This document shows positions 35,259 through 44,829 of a stretch of DNA of 64,000 nt, piece by piece. The stretch spans positions 1-64,000 of the forward strand of contig CAJJDH010000025.1 in assembly GCA_905182905.1 (NCBI GenBank), read 5' to 3'. The DNA is from a marine gamma proteobacterium HTCC2089 (GTDB lineage: Bacteria > Pseudomonadota > Gammaproteobacteria > Pseudomonadales > Azotimanducaceae). Each line of letters opens with the position of its first letter. Within the stretch, counting starts at the first letter, position 1. A program made the translations under genes and the position numbers. The notes below the pieces were generated by a model. The model was given only the letters and a program-made list of their open reading frames with translations. It was not told the DNA's origin and did not search any database.

Positions 35259-36275
35259 TTACAGCGCCTGACAACCCTCACCCATCAACATGCGCTCAAA
35301 GTCGTTCATTTGAGAAGCACTCAAATCGCGCTCACTCCACCATTTTACATGGGTGTCTGGCTGTTCGGGCGTGACCGTAATACCCCACATAGCGGCGACC
35401 TCATTAGGCAAAAAACTGTAGCGCATATCAATGACATGTCCCGCGGCATTAACCGCCAAATAGTCATCGGAAAACCAGCGAAACCGTTCAATATCAATCC
35501 GTTGCTGGCTGTCTTGAGCGAGAGTAGGAAATTCTCTGTCCACATTGAACTTAGCAATGTCCTCGCCCGCACACCACTGGCCTTGCCCAAAGACCCGCAC
35601 TGCGTCTACATAGTAGTCTTCTTCAAACTCGTAAATGACCTTCCACAAAATCAAATTAGCGAAGCTAGGCTTAACAGTAAGTCGCTGCGGAACATGCCCT
35701 CGTTGCGCTGCTACGGTGTGACCTGCGGCAATTGCGCGGTCCATTTGCACCCACCCGAAACTCAGATAACTCAAAGCCCACAGGCAGGCAGCAACGGCAA
35801 AACCACGCCTACGCTTATAGCCTGCCAATACGACTAAAACTAACAAAGGTATGGTAAATAGCGGGTCGACAATTGATGAGTTATTCCAAGCGAACCGTTC
35901 ATCACTAAAGGGCCAGAATAATTGAGTGCCATAAGACGTACAGGCATCTAAAAGGCCGTGAGTAGCATAGCCCAGTAAACAAAACAGGTAGCTCTCACGA
36001 AACGACAAATACTGCTGAAAAAAACGCACCTGCAACTTAAACAGGGGCCAAGCTACCAATAGCGCGCCAATGGGAATAAAGATCAATGCATGGGTAAACT
36101 GCCGGTGGAATTCTAAGAACAAGAGCGGATCCGCAGGCGACTGAATCAGAACATCTAAATCTGGCGCCATGCCCGCCAGCGCGCCAAACCATGCCGCAGC
36201 AACAATTTTTTCTTTATTTTTTGCTGCCGCCTGAGCGAAGGACGCACCTAGCACGCCCTGACTAATAGGATCCAT
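35259..36275 (-). CDS. Membrane-bound metal-dependent hydrolase (YbcI/DUF457 type)
   Basis: A 338-residue protein with several hydrophobic segments in its first 200 residues. It begins MDPISQGVLGASFAQAAA, then APDLDVLIQSPADPLLFLEFHRQFTHALIF and ATHGLLDACTSYGTQLFWPFSDERFAW, which hold the His/Asp residues typical of this group. It is thought to be phospholipase/hydrolase-like, but biochemistry is unknown. The start at 36275 has a GGGG site; the ATG seven codons earlier is also possible. It is divergent from the GMC oxidoreductase. Confidence 0.82.
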   Translation of the reverse strand: MDPISQGVLGASFAQAAAKNKEKIVAAAWFGALAGMAPDLDVLIQSPADPLLFLEFHRQFTHALIFIPIGALLVAWPLFKLQVRFFQQYLSFRESYLFCLLGYATHGLLDACTSYGTQLFWPFSDERFAWNNSSIVDPLFTIPLLVLVVLAGYKRRRGFAVAACLWALSYLSFGWVQMDRAIAAGHTVAAQRGHVPQRLTVKPSFANLILWKVIYEFEEDYYVDAVRVFGQGQWCAGEDIAKFNVDREFPTLAQDSQQRIDIERFRWFSDDYLAVNAAGHVIDMRYSFLPNEVAAMWGITVTPEQPDTHVKWWSERDLSASQMNDFERMLMGEGCQAL

Positions 36276-36341
36276 GGATACCCCAAAAATTTGCAAAGGC
36301 CAACTCTACAGCCTTCCTTACCGTGGGTAAATTTGTGTGTA

Positions 36342-36351
36342 TGACCGGTCA
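36342..36351. promoter_or_regulatory. TGACCGGTCA palindrome in a divergent promoter region
   Basis: A perfect ten-base palindrome sits at the centre of the 144-base gap between the membrane hydrolase and the GMC oxidoreductase. Short GC-centred palindromes of this type are often bound by TetR- or GntR-family repressors. No regulator gene is adjacent, so the assignment is only positional. Confidence 0.3.
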
Positions 36352-36419
36352 CTACTGCGGCGTTTTCTTTTCCTCAGAACATAGGCATTCTTGCAGGCCT
36401 TATTACAGAAAGTTCGGCT

Positions 36420-38018
36420 ATGCAGAAGTACGACTATATTATCGTGGGCGCAGGATCCGCTGGCTGTGTGCTGGCTAACCGCCTCAGCACATTACCAAAT
36501 ATTTCAGTGTGTTTACTGGAAGCCGGTGGCGGCAACGCCTCTCCCCTTCTTCATGTGCCTGCCGGTTGGGCAGCAACTTTCAATAACAAAAAATTCGATT
36601 GGGGCTACGAAACTGAGCAAGAGTCAGAACTCGACAACCGCAAAATTTATTGGCCAAGAGGAAAAGTACTCGGCGGGTCCAGCTCTATCAATGGCATGGT
36701 TTACGTGCGCGGTGTGCCATTAGACTTTGCCTCTTGGTCTCAGGCCGGCGCTAAGGGTTGGGCATGGGAAGATGTACTACCATATTTCAAAAAGGCCGAA
36801 AAACAACAAACCCATAGCGATGATATGCACGGTGCGGATGGACCACTGTATGTCGAAGATGTGCGGGACAAGAGACCCATACACGATATATTTTTGTCTG
36901 CAATGAATGCAGCAGGCATTCCCAGCAACCCGGACTTTAACGGCAATGATCAAGCTGGCTGCGGCTACTATCAATTTACTCAGCACAATGGCCGCCGCTG
37001 GAGTACCGCCAGCGCCTACCTCAGCCCTGCACGGAGTCGTAAGAACCTAGACATCATTACTCATGCCCACGCCCAGCGCATACTATTTACAGGCAAAAAT
37101 GCCCACGGTGTAGAAATACTCAGGGGTAAAGAAAAGCAAGAAATCTATGGCCAGCATATCATTTTGTCAGCCGGCGCCATTGCCTCACCACAACTGTTAG
37201 AAGTCTCCGGCATAGGCGACGGCACTCGACTCAACACTTTAGGTATAAACGTTGTCCATGACGCTCCGGATGTTGGCGAACACCTACAAGATCATATTCT
37301 CAGCAAGGTGGTATATGCCACAAACGACAAAGATTCTATCAATCGCGAGGTCCAAGGCTGGCGTATCATAACAGCGGCTATGCAGTGGTTCTTCCAGCGT
37401 CAGGGGCCCCTGACAACAGGGTCAGCTCCGGTAGGTGGATTTTGGTATACAAAGCCGGGCTTGGAAGCGCCGGATGTACAATTTCACTTTGCCTCTGGAG
37501 CAACGCTTTACAATGACGAAGGTAAGATTCGCGCGTTAGAACAACCGGCCATGACTGCTATCGTCAACCAGAGCCGCCCGGAATCTAGAGGATCAATTCA
37601 TATTCAAAGTGACGACATTAATGATGCGCCAATAATTAGGGCAAACTACTTAAGCACCCCGTTAGATAAAGAAACCATTGTGGCGGGCATGCGAATACTG
37701 CTAAATGTTTTTGACCAGAGTCCGCTTGGACCCTACCTGAAGGGCCGTCTGGCACCGGCAGCGGACATCAATTTGGATAGCGACGAAGAACTTCTAAATT
37801 ACATTAGGGCAGATGCCTCGACAGTTTATCATCCAACCAGCACCTGTAGTATTGGCAAGGTCGTAGACGAAAATCTCAATGTCATGGGCGTTAATGGCCT
37901 TTCCGTTATGGATGCCTCAGTAATGCCGTATGTGGTCTCCGGCAATACTAATGCGGCCACCATAATGCTCGCTGAGAAAGGCTCAGATCACCTATTAGCT
38001 GCAAGACAGCAAAACTAA
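36420..38018 (+). CDS. GMC family flavoprotein oxidoreductase (choline dehydrogenase-like)
   Basis: A 532-residue FAD enzyme of normal length for choline or alcohol dehydrogenases. The FAD motif is YIIVGAGSAGCVLANRLS (residues 6-23), followed by WPRGKVLGGSSSINGMVYVRG and ILSAGAIASPQLLEVSGIGD; the catalytic region has YHPTSTCSIG with His and VSGNTNAATIMLAEK with Asn. It oxidises an alcohol to an aldehyde. It lies 16 bases before a YtcJ-like amidohydrolase and may be in one operon with it and the CobW gene. Confidence 0.93.
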   Translation: MQKYDYIIVGAGSAGCVLANRLSTLPNISVCLLEAGGGNASPLLHVPAGWAATFNNKKFDWGYETEQESELDNRKIYWPRGKVLGGSSSINGMVYVRGVPLDFASWSQAGAKGWAWEDVLPYFKKAEKQQTHSDDMHGADGPLYVEDVRDKRPIHDIFLSAMNAAGIPSNPDFNGNDQAGCGYYQFTQHNGRRWSTASAYLSPARSRKNLDIITHAHAQRILFTGKNAHGVEILRGKEKQEIYGQHIILSAGAIASPQLLEVSGIGDGTRLNTLGINVVHDAPDVGEHLQDHILSKVVYATNDKDSINREVQGWRIITAAMQWFFQRQGPLTTGSAPVGGFWYTKPGLEAPDVQFHFASGATLYNDEGKIRALEQPAMTAIVNQSRPESRGSIHIQSDDINDAPIIRANYLSTPLDKETIVAGMRILLNVFDQSPLGPYLKGRLAPAADINLDSDEELLNYIRADASTVYHPTSTCSIGKVVDENLNVMGVNGLSVMDASVMPYVVSGNTNAATIMLAEKGSDHLLAARQQN

Positions 38019-38034
38019 TCCCGGAGCCACACGC

Positions 38035-39693
38035 ATGTTAACGCTATATCCAGCCCGCTCGATTATTACTATGAACGATTCCATGCCCCGAGCCAGTGCG
38101 GTGCTTGTGCGGGATGGTTTGATTATTGAAGTAGGCGAGCGCGAGAATATGCAGCCGTGGCTAGATCGCGGAGAATATCAAGTTGATGAGCAATTTTCTG
38201 ACAAAGTGATCTGCCCTGGCTTTATTGATCCGCACTTACATCCAAGTATGGCGGCGGTTTTATTGCCTATGGAATTTGTTACTGCAATGCGCTGGAAACT
38301 GCCTTGGGGCACAGTAGAGCCTACCACCAGCCCAGCGGCCTTTGATGCACGCATGCAAACTCTCCATGCTGGCAAAAACGATGCTGATGAGTCACAGCCA
38401 GACCCACTATTTATTTGGGGCTTTCATCAGTTATGGCACGGCTCGATGAGTAAAGATCGCATCAGCGCCATAAGTACGACTCGCCCGATAGTTGTCTGGC
38501 ATCGCTCATTCCATGAGCTGTATATGAACGATGCGGCCATGGAAATGGCAAGTATGAACCCTGACGAGATCAAACAAGGTGATCAAATTGATATTGAAAA
38601 TGGTCACTTCTTTGAGAACGGTCTAGGCTATGCCATCAAACACCTTAACCCTTGGATACTTGCGCCTGACGTTTATGCCGCAGGGTTAGAGCGCCTGAAA
38701 CAAGTCGTTCATCACGGTGGGCACACTACCATTGGCGACCTCGCCACTGGGTTGTTTGATTTCGAAACCGAAGCCACCACGCTGGCGCATTTACTCGAAG
38801 GCGATAGCGTACCCTTCCGCACTCGTCTTGTTGCCCACTCTGCAAGAATGAGCGGTGGCGGTAGAACATTAGAGCAAGCGGTTGAAAAAGCCGAAGGCTT
38901 GGTTGAGCGCAATAGCCACCGGCTTCACTTTGGAAAACATATAAAAATGTTTAGCGATGGTGCTTTCTTCAGCGCGCTCGCGCAAATGCAGGCACCCGGC
39001 TATATAGACGGGCATCATGGCGAATGGTTGATGCCACCGGAAATTTTAGAAACAAATGTTCGCGCTTATTGGCACGCGGGTTTTCAAATCCATGTGCATG
39101 TCACCGGCGACCTTGGCTTAGAGCTGGCCATAGATGTATTAGAAAAAATGCAGTTTGAGCGACCTAGATTCAACCACGGCTATACCTTCGAACACTTTGG
39201 CATGAGTACCCCAGAGCAGATCAAAAGAATTAAGGCACTAGGCGGACAAATATCCGCAAACGCCTATTACCTGCACGAGTTATCAGACATCTATGCAAAG
39301 GACGCAGTGGGCTATGAACGCGCATCTCAAATGGCGAGGCTTGGCACATGCTTCAGAGAAGGCATCAACACCACACTCCACTCAGACTTCACGATGGCTC
39401 CGGCGGAGCCATTGAATAGTGCGTGGGTAGCCGTTAATCGAATCAATGCTGAAGGCGACATTATGTGTCCTGAGGAGTGTCTTAGTGCTGAACAGGCTCT
39501 GCAGGCCATTACCATTAACGCTGCCCATGTTCTTGGCATGGCGGATCTAACGGGTAGTATACGCGCAGGGAAAAATGCTGACTTTACGGTGTTAGATGAA
39601 GATCCGTTAACCTGCGACCCGATGCAACTGCGCGACATCAATATTCACGCCACAGTTTTCGAAGGCAAAGTGTTTCCAATATCCCAAGCATGA
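38035..39693 (+). CDS. YtcJ-like metal-dependent amidohydrolase
   Basis: A 552-residue amidohydrolase-superfamily protein. The first metal motif is CPGFIDPHLHPSMAA near residue 60, with later ligands in FQIHVHVTGDLGLELAID and the Asp in TTLHSDFTMAPAEP; the end AGKNADFTVLDEDPL is typical for the family. GGAG lies eight bases before the ATG. Its last four bases overlap the CobW-type GTPase gene. It may hydrolyse a cyclic amide or ester; the substrate is not evident. Confidence 0.9.
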   Translation: MLTLYPARSIITMNDSMPRASAVLVRDGLIIEVGERENMQPWLDRGEYQVDEQFSDKVICPGFIDPHLHPSMAAVLLPMEFVTAMRWKLPWGTVEPTTSPAAFDARMQTLHAGKNDADESQPDPLFIWGFHQLWHGSMSKDRISAISTTRPIVVWHRSFHELYMNDAAMEMASMNPDEIKQGDQIDIENGHFFENGLGYAIKHLNPWILAPDVYAAGLERLKQVVHHGGHTTIGDLATGLFDFETEATTLAHLLEGDSVPFRTRLVAHSARMSGGGRTLEQAVEKAEGLVERNSHRLHFGKHIKMFSDGAFFSALAQMQAPGYIDGHHGEWLMPPEILETNVRAYWHAGFQIHVHVTGDLGLELAIDVLEKMQFERPRFNHGYTFEHFGMSTPEQIKRIKALGGQISANAYYLHELSDIYAKDAVGYERASQMARLGTCFREGINTTLHSDFTMAPAEPLNSAWVAVNRINAEGDIMCPEECLSAEQALQAITINAAHVLGMADLTGSIRAGKNADFTVLDEDPLTCDPMQLRDINIHATVFEGKVFPISQA

Positions 39694-40622
39694 AAAACAT
39701 TCCTATCACCATTATTGGCGGATATTTGGGCGCAGGGAAAACTACGCTAATCAATAGAATTTTAACCAGCGACAACCCTCCGGCAAACTTAGCAGTGCTA
39801 GTCAATGATTTTGGCGATATCAATCTAGACGCACAGTGGATAAAGGAGAAGTCTCCGGACGGAAAAATCATCGGGCTAACTAACGGCTGTATATGCTGCA
39901 CTATTGGCGATGACTTAAGCGAGGCTCTGGAAAATCTGCGAGAGCAAGCTAGCGAACACATAAATACAAGCTCGGTAGAGCACATTTTACTCGAAGCCAG
40001 TGGTGTTGCTTCACCCAAAAAACTACAGAAACAGTGTCAGTACCCCGGCTACTACCCTAGAGTCACATTTGTTCTAGTTGACGCCTCCCGTCACGCCAAG
40101 CTTTGCCAAGATAAGTTTGTAGGTTATCTCGCCAAGCAACAGGTGGAAGAAGCCGATTACATAATATTATCTAAACAAGACCTAGCACCGGATTTTAAGT
40201 TAAGCACAGGCGAAGCAGCTAAAGTGTTAGTCGACCCCAACATCCTTGCTGCACATTATGACGGTCGCGGGCCACACAGTTCCGGGAAAAAGCCTGCTTT
40301 AAGCCCGGAAAAAACACATTATCATAAACATGACTTTACTAGCTGCACGCTAACGCAGACTGGCCGAACAGACCTATCCTCTGTAAAAAAGTTATGTGCT
40401 GACCTGCCCCTTGAGGTGCATCGGGTCAAAGGCTACGTGACAACAGACCAAGGTTTGCAGCTACTGCAACAAGTCGGCCAAACATTGGCAATGGAGCAGG
40501 CTGAGAAAGAATCGGAGCACGAGATAAACCAAGGTTATCTAGTATTCATCTATCTAGAGCATAAGGCAGCCCAAATAGAACAACACCTAAAGCTGAACTG
40601 GGAAGACTGGCGGCTAGGCTAG
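39690..40622 (+). CDS. CobW/G3E-type GTP-binding metallochaperone-like protein
   Basis: A 310-residue G3E GTPase. The P-loop is GGYLGAGKTTL (residues 10-20), the Zn-binding C-x-C-C motif is NGCIC-C with Cys67, Cys69 and Cys70, and LSKQDL serves as the base-recognition NKxD-like motif. The family delivers zinc or other metals to target enzymes. Overlap of its ATG with the amidohydrolase stop strongly suggests that it serves this metalloenzyme. The C-terminal domain is shorter than in YjiA. A CTAG-rich segment at 40613-40634 covers the gene end. Confidence 0.9.
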   Translation: MKNIPITIIGGYLGAGKTTLINRILTSDNPPANLAVLVNDFGDINLDAQWIKEKSPDGKIIGLTNGCICCTIGDDLSEALENLREQASEHINTSSVEHILLEASGVASPKKLQKQCQYPGYYPRVTFVLVDASRHAKLCQDKFVGYLAKQQVEEADYIILSKQDLAPDFKLSTGEAAKVLVDPNILAAHYDGRGPHSSGKKPALSPEKTHYHKHDFTSCTLTQTGRTDLSSVKKLCADLPLEVHRVKGYVTTDQGLQLLQQVGQTLAMEQAEKESEHEINQGYLVFIYLEHKAAQIEQHLKLNWEDWRLG

Positions 40623-40662
40623 ACAGGGCTAGACTGGACACAAATCTAATCCATTGTCTGTT

Positions 40663-41481
40663 TTAATAAAAAACCAACGTGCGTACTTCAATACTCTGTC
40701 TACTGGGCAGCGGCTCATCATCTAAGGCCACGGGAAGTTCAAATGCACTATGAGCCGTAAATCGTCCAGGCACGCTCTGGTCTGAGTCAAAACACTTCAA
40801 CAACATAACCTCTTCGTGCTGCATTTCGGACAGGTATAACCAGCGGTGCTTTGGATTATTTTGCACCATATAGATTTGCCCAACCCGATCGCTGTAGACC
40901 AAATCAATTGGAATAAAATCCTCTTTGCTAATACTACCGGCGTCTATTACAGCAAAAGGCGTTTGTAGGACCGGGCCCACAATAGGACGCCATACGTTGA
41001 TCATGGCAAAGCGGCGGTTCACCAGTTCCTCGGCGCGTTCTGGCAAAAAGTCTCGCACACGCTGAGGCCCAGAAACTTCTGTGTAGTCGTTGTGCACTGA
41101 TTTCACTGGATTTTGCACCGCTGCGCGTTGGGCGGTTTGATCAGAACCTGCCAACTCTTTACTGCGCACGTTATGATCAAAAACAAAAACCTCTTTAGCC
41201 CCAGTTTGCGCCATGACCAAATCTTGAACTTCTGGATAATAGGTATTGCGCACTTCTTCGTCATCGTAAAAATCAGCGGTAGCCGATTGTTGGCGCACAA
41301 AGGCTAAACCCTGCTGGTCAATGCTAAGACTTTCCATGTAATCACGTACATCGGCTACATGATGTTGTTCCGGCACTCTGCCTGGATCACGTTTGTGAGC
41401 ATCTGCTGGCGGCGGACACAAAAAGTACGCGGGGTCCTTTACCGTTGGGTCGGCGTAATAAAAAGTACCTTGTTGATCCAT
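40663..41481 (-). CDS. CmcJ/NvfI family oxidoreductase-like protein
   Basis: A 272-residue protein with the segments VFVFDHNVRSK, VKSVHNDYTEVSGPQRVRDF, RRFAMINVWRPIVGPV and PFAVIDAGSI that mark the CmcJ/NvfI family (named from cephamycin 7-alpha-hydroxylase helper CmcJ and the fungal NvfI). The H-N-D triad in VHNDYT resembles the HxD ligand pair of Fe/2-oxoglutarate enzymes. GGAG precedes the start. It lies before an amidase and a BCCT carrier on the same strand. Bacterial function is unknown. Confidence 0.8.
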   Translation of the reverse strand: MDQQGTFYYADPTVKDPAYFLCPPPADAHKRDPGRVPEQHHVADVRDYMESLSIDQQGLAFVRQQSATADFYDDEEVRNTYYPEVQDLVMAQTGAKEVFVFDHNVRSKELAGSDQTAQRAAVQNPVKSVHNDYTEVSGPQRVRDFLPERAEELVNRRFAMINVWRPIVGPVLQTPFAVIDAGSISKEDFIPIDLVYSDRVGQIYMVQNNPKHRWLYLSEMQHEEVMLLKCFDSDQSVPGRFTAHSAFELPVALDDEPLPSRQSIEVRTLVFY

Positions 41482-41569
41482 CGATCACTCCTTATTAAAA
41501 ATCATTCGGACAGCCTAGTATCGAGTCAAGCAAGCGTACTTCGAACCTTGGCATACTATTTGTGCAGAC

Positions 41570-42988
41570 TTACACGAGTTCGGGATATGCGATCTTAGGC
41601 GAGTTTTGTTCGATCATATGCCCTACTTTAAGCAAATTAGCCTCATCCAAGTTCTTAGCCACCAACTGAAAGGACAATGGGCGGCCCTTAGCATTTAGAG
41701 CAGACGGCATGGTCAATGTCGGATGACCGGAATAGTCGAATGGCGCGGTAAACGTCAAAAAGCCCGCCTGACTTTCTTCGGGTTGAATACCCTCAGCCAT
41801 AGTCAACTGATCCGGTGTAGCTATAGGCATGCATGGACTAATCATTACATCGACTGCTCTTAGTATATGTTCCATTTGATCAGTAAAATCCAGCCGAATA
41901 CCCTCTAACTGAGCATAGTCCGCGTCGGATACGCGCAAGCCTAAATCAATAAGCGCCGCCAAATCTGGACCATATAGGGCCTTTTGTTGGGGGTAAAACT
42001 CACTGTGTGCCTTGGCACATTCCACGCCAGTGGTGGCGACCCAACTACTGGCCAAAACTTTATAGCTTGCCGGCATTGTTACAGGAACAATTTCAGCACC
42101 TAACTCACTCAGTGCCTTGGTGGTAAAACGGATTACTTCACTGACCTCAGGCTCTACACCACCAGTCACATAGTCCCAATCAACACCAATTCGAATACCG
42201 TTAAAATCCTGAGAATTTTCAGTCGTCAATGCGGACATATAATTAGGTACAGGAGCGTCCAATGAACCAGGATCCTGAGCGTCATAACCAGCAATAACAC
42301 TGAGCATTCGAGCAGCATCTTCAACACTACGGGTCATCGGCCCAATGTGATCTAAGCTGCCAGCTAAGGGGAATGCACCATACAAGCTCACTCGCCCATA
42401 GCTGGGCTTTAGCCCTACCAATCCACAGCTAGCCGATGGAAAGCGAATGCTGCCGCCTGTATCTGAACCAAGAGACGCAAACGCTAAACCTGCGGCAACA
42501 CTGACACCAGAACCGGAGGATGAAACGCCACTCCATGCTAGTTTGTCCCAGGGATTTATGGGTGCTGTAATAGACGGATGATGATGCCCGAAGGCACCCT
42601 CTGTTAGCTGGGTTTTACCAATAATGACGGCACCAGCGTTTTCTAATAGCGTCACAACCGTTGCATCAAATGTTGGAAGAAAATCTTGCATGACCAATGT
42701 GCCGGAGGCGGTCGCTATGCCTTTGGTATACAGCAAGTCCTTTATAGCAATAGGGACGCCATGCAGTGGACCTAGCGGCTGACCTTGGGCTTGCGCAGCG
42801 TCTCGAGCGGCGGCGCTGCTTAAGGCTTGCTCTTTGAGTAGACGCGCAAAGCTTAAGGTCTGTGCATCTAAACTATGGATACGCTCAAACATATATTCGG
42901 TAAGAGCAACACAAGACAGCGCACCGCTTTTTAGCTGCCGACAAATATGCGATAGCGATTGAAAATGTACTGGCTGATCATCGGTCAT
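41570..42988 (-). CDS. Amidase signature family enzyme
   Basis: A 472-residue amidase. The triad is in VPIAIKDLLYTKG (Lys near residue 83), SGVSSSGSGVSVAAG (cis-Ser) and GSDTGGSIRFPS (nucleophile Ser). GGGGAG precedes the start. It is about one third identical by eye in the core to the other two amidases of the window, so it probably has a different substrate. Ordered BCCT transporter, amidase, CmcJ-like on one strand suggests import and hydrolysis of an amide or betaine-like compound. Confidence 0.9.
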   Translation of the reverse strand: MTDDQPVHFQSLSHICRQLKSGALSCVALTEYMFERIHSLDAQTLSFARLLKEQALSSAAARDAAQAQGQPLGPLHGVPIAIKDLLYTKGIATASGTLVMQDFLPTFDATVVTLLENAGAVIIGKTQLTEGAFGHHHPSITAPINPWDKLAWSGVSSSGSGVSVAAGLAFASLGSDTGGSIRFPSASCGLVGLKPSYGRVSLYGAFPLAGSLDHIGPMTRSVEDAARMLSVIAGYDAQDPGSLDAPVPNYMSALTTENSQDFNGIRIGVDWDYVTGGVEPEVSEVIRFTTKALSELGAEIVPVTMPASYKVLASSWVATTGVECAKAHSEFYPQQKALYGPDLAALIDLGLRVSDADYAQLEGIRLDFTDQMEHILRAVDVMISPCMPIATPDQLTMAEGIQPEESQAGFLTFTAPFDYSGHPTLTMPSALNAKGRPLSFQLVAKNLDEANLLKVGHMIEQNSPKIAYPELV

Positions 42989-43034
42989 GTATTTTTCTCC
43001 CCAACAAAATATGTATGGCTTTTTGACTAGAATC

Positions 43035-43069
43035 AGCTAGCACATCTGGCAAGAGCTAGCTTGCTAGCT
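43035..43069. repeat. CTAG-rich inverted repeat between BCCT and amidase genes
   Basis: AGCTAGC occurs at 43035-43041 and 43054-43060, and its complement GCTAGCT at 43063-43069. Two alternative hairpins can form. It lies 14 bases after the BCCT stop on the minus strand, so it may terminate or process the BCCT transcript. The motif type recurs in other gaps of the window. Confidence 0.55.
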
Positions 43070-43082
43070 ACACGCTCAGAGG

Positions 43083-44648
43083 CTAATCAGCACTTTCTAA
43101 CTTGGCAGCCAAAGGCAAGGCCTGATCTTTTTCAGCCTGCTTAATAGATTTCCACATCGATAGAGTAAGCAGCACAATCACCGCGTATAAAGGCACTGAG
43201 ACTAATGTAACAGCAGATTTCAGAGGATCTAAACCGCCAAGGTAAACCAAAGTAATAGGCAATACGCCTAACAAAAACGCCCAGAAAACACGGTGCCAAC
43301 GCGCTGGGTGCTCATCAGAATCTAAAGACTGGGTAGCAGATGCCGCCAGAGTATAAGAGGCCGAATCATAGCTTGTAGCGGCAAAGATCACGCACACCAA
43401 AGTGAACACGAACAAGATAAGCGAGGACATAGGCAATGTTCCCAACACCGCAACGATTAGCGTGGCTGGACCTTGGCTCTCCAAGGTATCTAAAACCGGA
43501 TAGAGATCATTAAGCTCTAAGTAAGCTGCGTAATTACCTAGAATTGAAAAGAATAGGAAACAGCCGAGTGTGCCAAAACAAACACACCCTAATATAAGTT
43601 GCTTAAGCGTACGGCCCTTGGAAATTTTGGTAATAAAGATGCCCATATAGGGGCCTAGGGCTAACCACCAAGCCCAATAGAAAACCGTCCAAGACTCGAC
43701 AAAATCGGACGTTCCAAGTGGGTCAGTCCAAGTACTCATACGGACAAAGTTCTGCACCATATGGCCAAGGGACTCCACCCCCATTTCCACCATAAATAAC
43801 GTAGGGCCAACAATGAGAATAAACGCCAATAACAGTATTGCCATTGTGACGTTGAGGTCGCTAAGGCGCTTAATACCTTTTTCAAGACCTATCCAAACGC
43901 TGGTAGCAAAAATACAGGTGACAACAAATATCACTATGAGATCTAGGCTAAAGCCCCAAGCTTCGCGATCTAAGGACAACAACTCTGCTACAGACATGCC
44001 TATCAAGGGTACCGACAGAGCTATACCAGTACTGCACGCGCCAACTAACCCCACCACAAAAAGTAAATCAATCACACGCCCCAGAGGACCTCTTGAGTGC
44101 TTGCCAATAACCGGCTCACACGCGTCGCTTAAGCGCAGAGATTTCACTCCACGAACATAATAACTATAGGCTATTGCCACCCCTGGCAAACAATAAAATG
44201 CCCAACCCATAATGCCCCAGTGGAAAATAGGATAGCTACCAGCCCAGCGTAACGCCTCCTCACTCTCAGCCACCACGGAATAAGGTGGGGATTGAAAATA
44301 ATAGGCCCACTCAACGGTGCCCCAATAAAGCACACTGGTGCCAATACCGCCGCAAAAAAGCATCGCAAACCAACTGGCGGTGGAAAAATCTGGAGCGTCA
44401 TTACCCAGCCGAATTGCTCCATGGCGGCTAAATGCGATAAAGCCTAAAAATGAGATGGTAGCAATAGAGCCAACGATGTAAAAAATACCAAAGCTCTGGG
44501 TCAAGTAATTGAACGCCGCGCCCAAGAGTTCAGCACCTTGCTCAGGAAAAAGAGCTAAAGGAATGCAAAGAGAGAAAATGATTAGAACACTGCCGAAGAA
44601 AATAAGACGATCCAAATTTTGATTCTGGACGTCGTTAGAGATACTCAT
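43083..44648 (-). CDS. BCCT family betaine/carnitine/choline transporter
   Basis: A 521-residue membrane protein with about twelve hydrophobic segments. Family marks are FCGGIGTSVLYWGTVEWAYY and the strongly conserved WTVFYWAWWLALGPYMG in the substrate-gate region. It imports a quaternary ammonium or related zwitterion driven by Na+ or H+. The long osmosensing C-terminal tail of BetP-type carriers is not evident: only about 25 residues follow the last segment, so it is probably for catabolism rather than osmotic stress. Confidence 0.9.
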   Translation of the reverse strand: MSISNDVQNQNLDRLIFFGSVLIIFSLCIPLALFPEQGAELLGAAFNYLTQSFGIFYIVGSIATISFLGFIAFSRHGAIRLGNDAPDFSTASWFAMLFCGGIGTSVLYWGTVEWAYYFQSPPYSVVAESEEALRWAGSYPIFHWGIMGWAFYCLPGVAIAYSYYVRGVKSLRLSDACEPVIGKHSRGPLGRVIDLLFVVGLVGACSTGIALSVPLIGMSVAELLSLDREAWGFSLDLIVIFVVTCIFATSVWIGLEKGIKRLSDLNVTMAILLLAFILIVGPTLFMVEMGVESLGHMVQNFVRMSTWTDPLGTSDFVESWTVFYWAWWLALGPYMGIFITKISKGRTLKQLILGCVCFGTLGCFLFFSILGNYAAYLELNDLYPVLDTLESQGPATLIVAVLGTLPMSSLILFVFTLVCVIFAATSYDSASYTLAASATQSLDSDEHPARWHRVFWAFLLGVLPITLVYLGGLDPLKSAVTLVSVPLYAVIVLLTLSMWKSIKQAEKDQALPLAAKLESAD

Positions 44649-44829
44649 ATACGTTCGCTTAAACTTAAGAGGGCACCTACACTAGAGCACGCTGAGCAAT
44701 TTGCAAGTTGCACCGCAGGCCCACGAGTGCTGATTATCGACAAGGCCGCAGAACACACCGGCACTGACATGACCTTCAAACACCGTGCTCACGAGCAATT
44801 TTCTAACCACCGAATAAAGGGCATAAACC

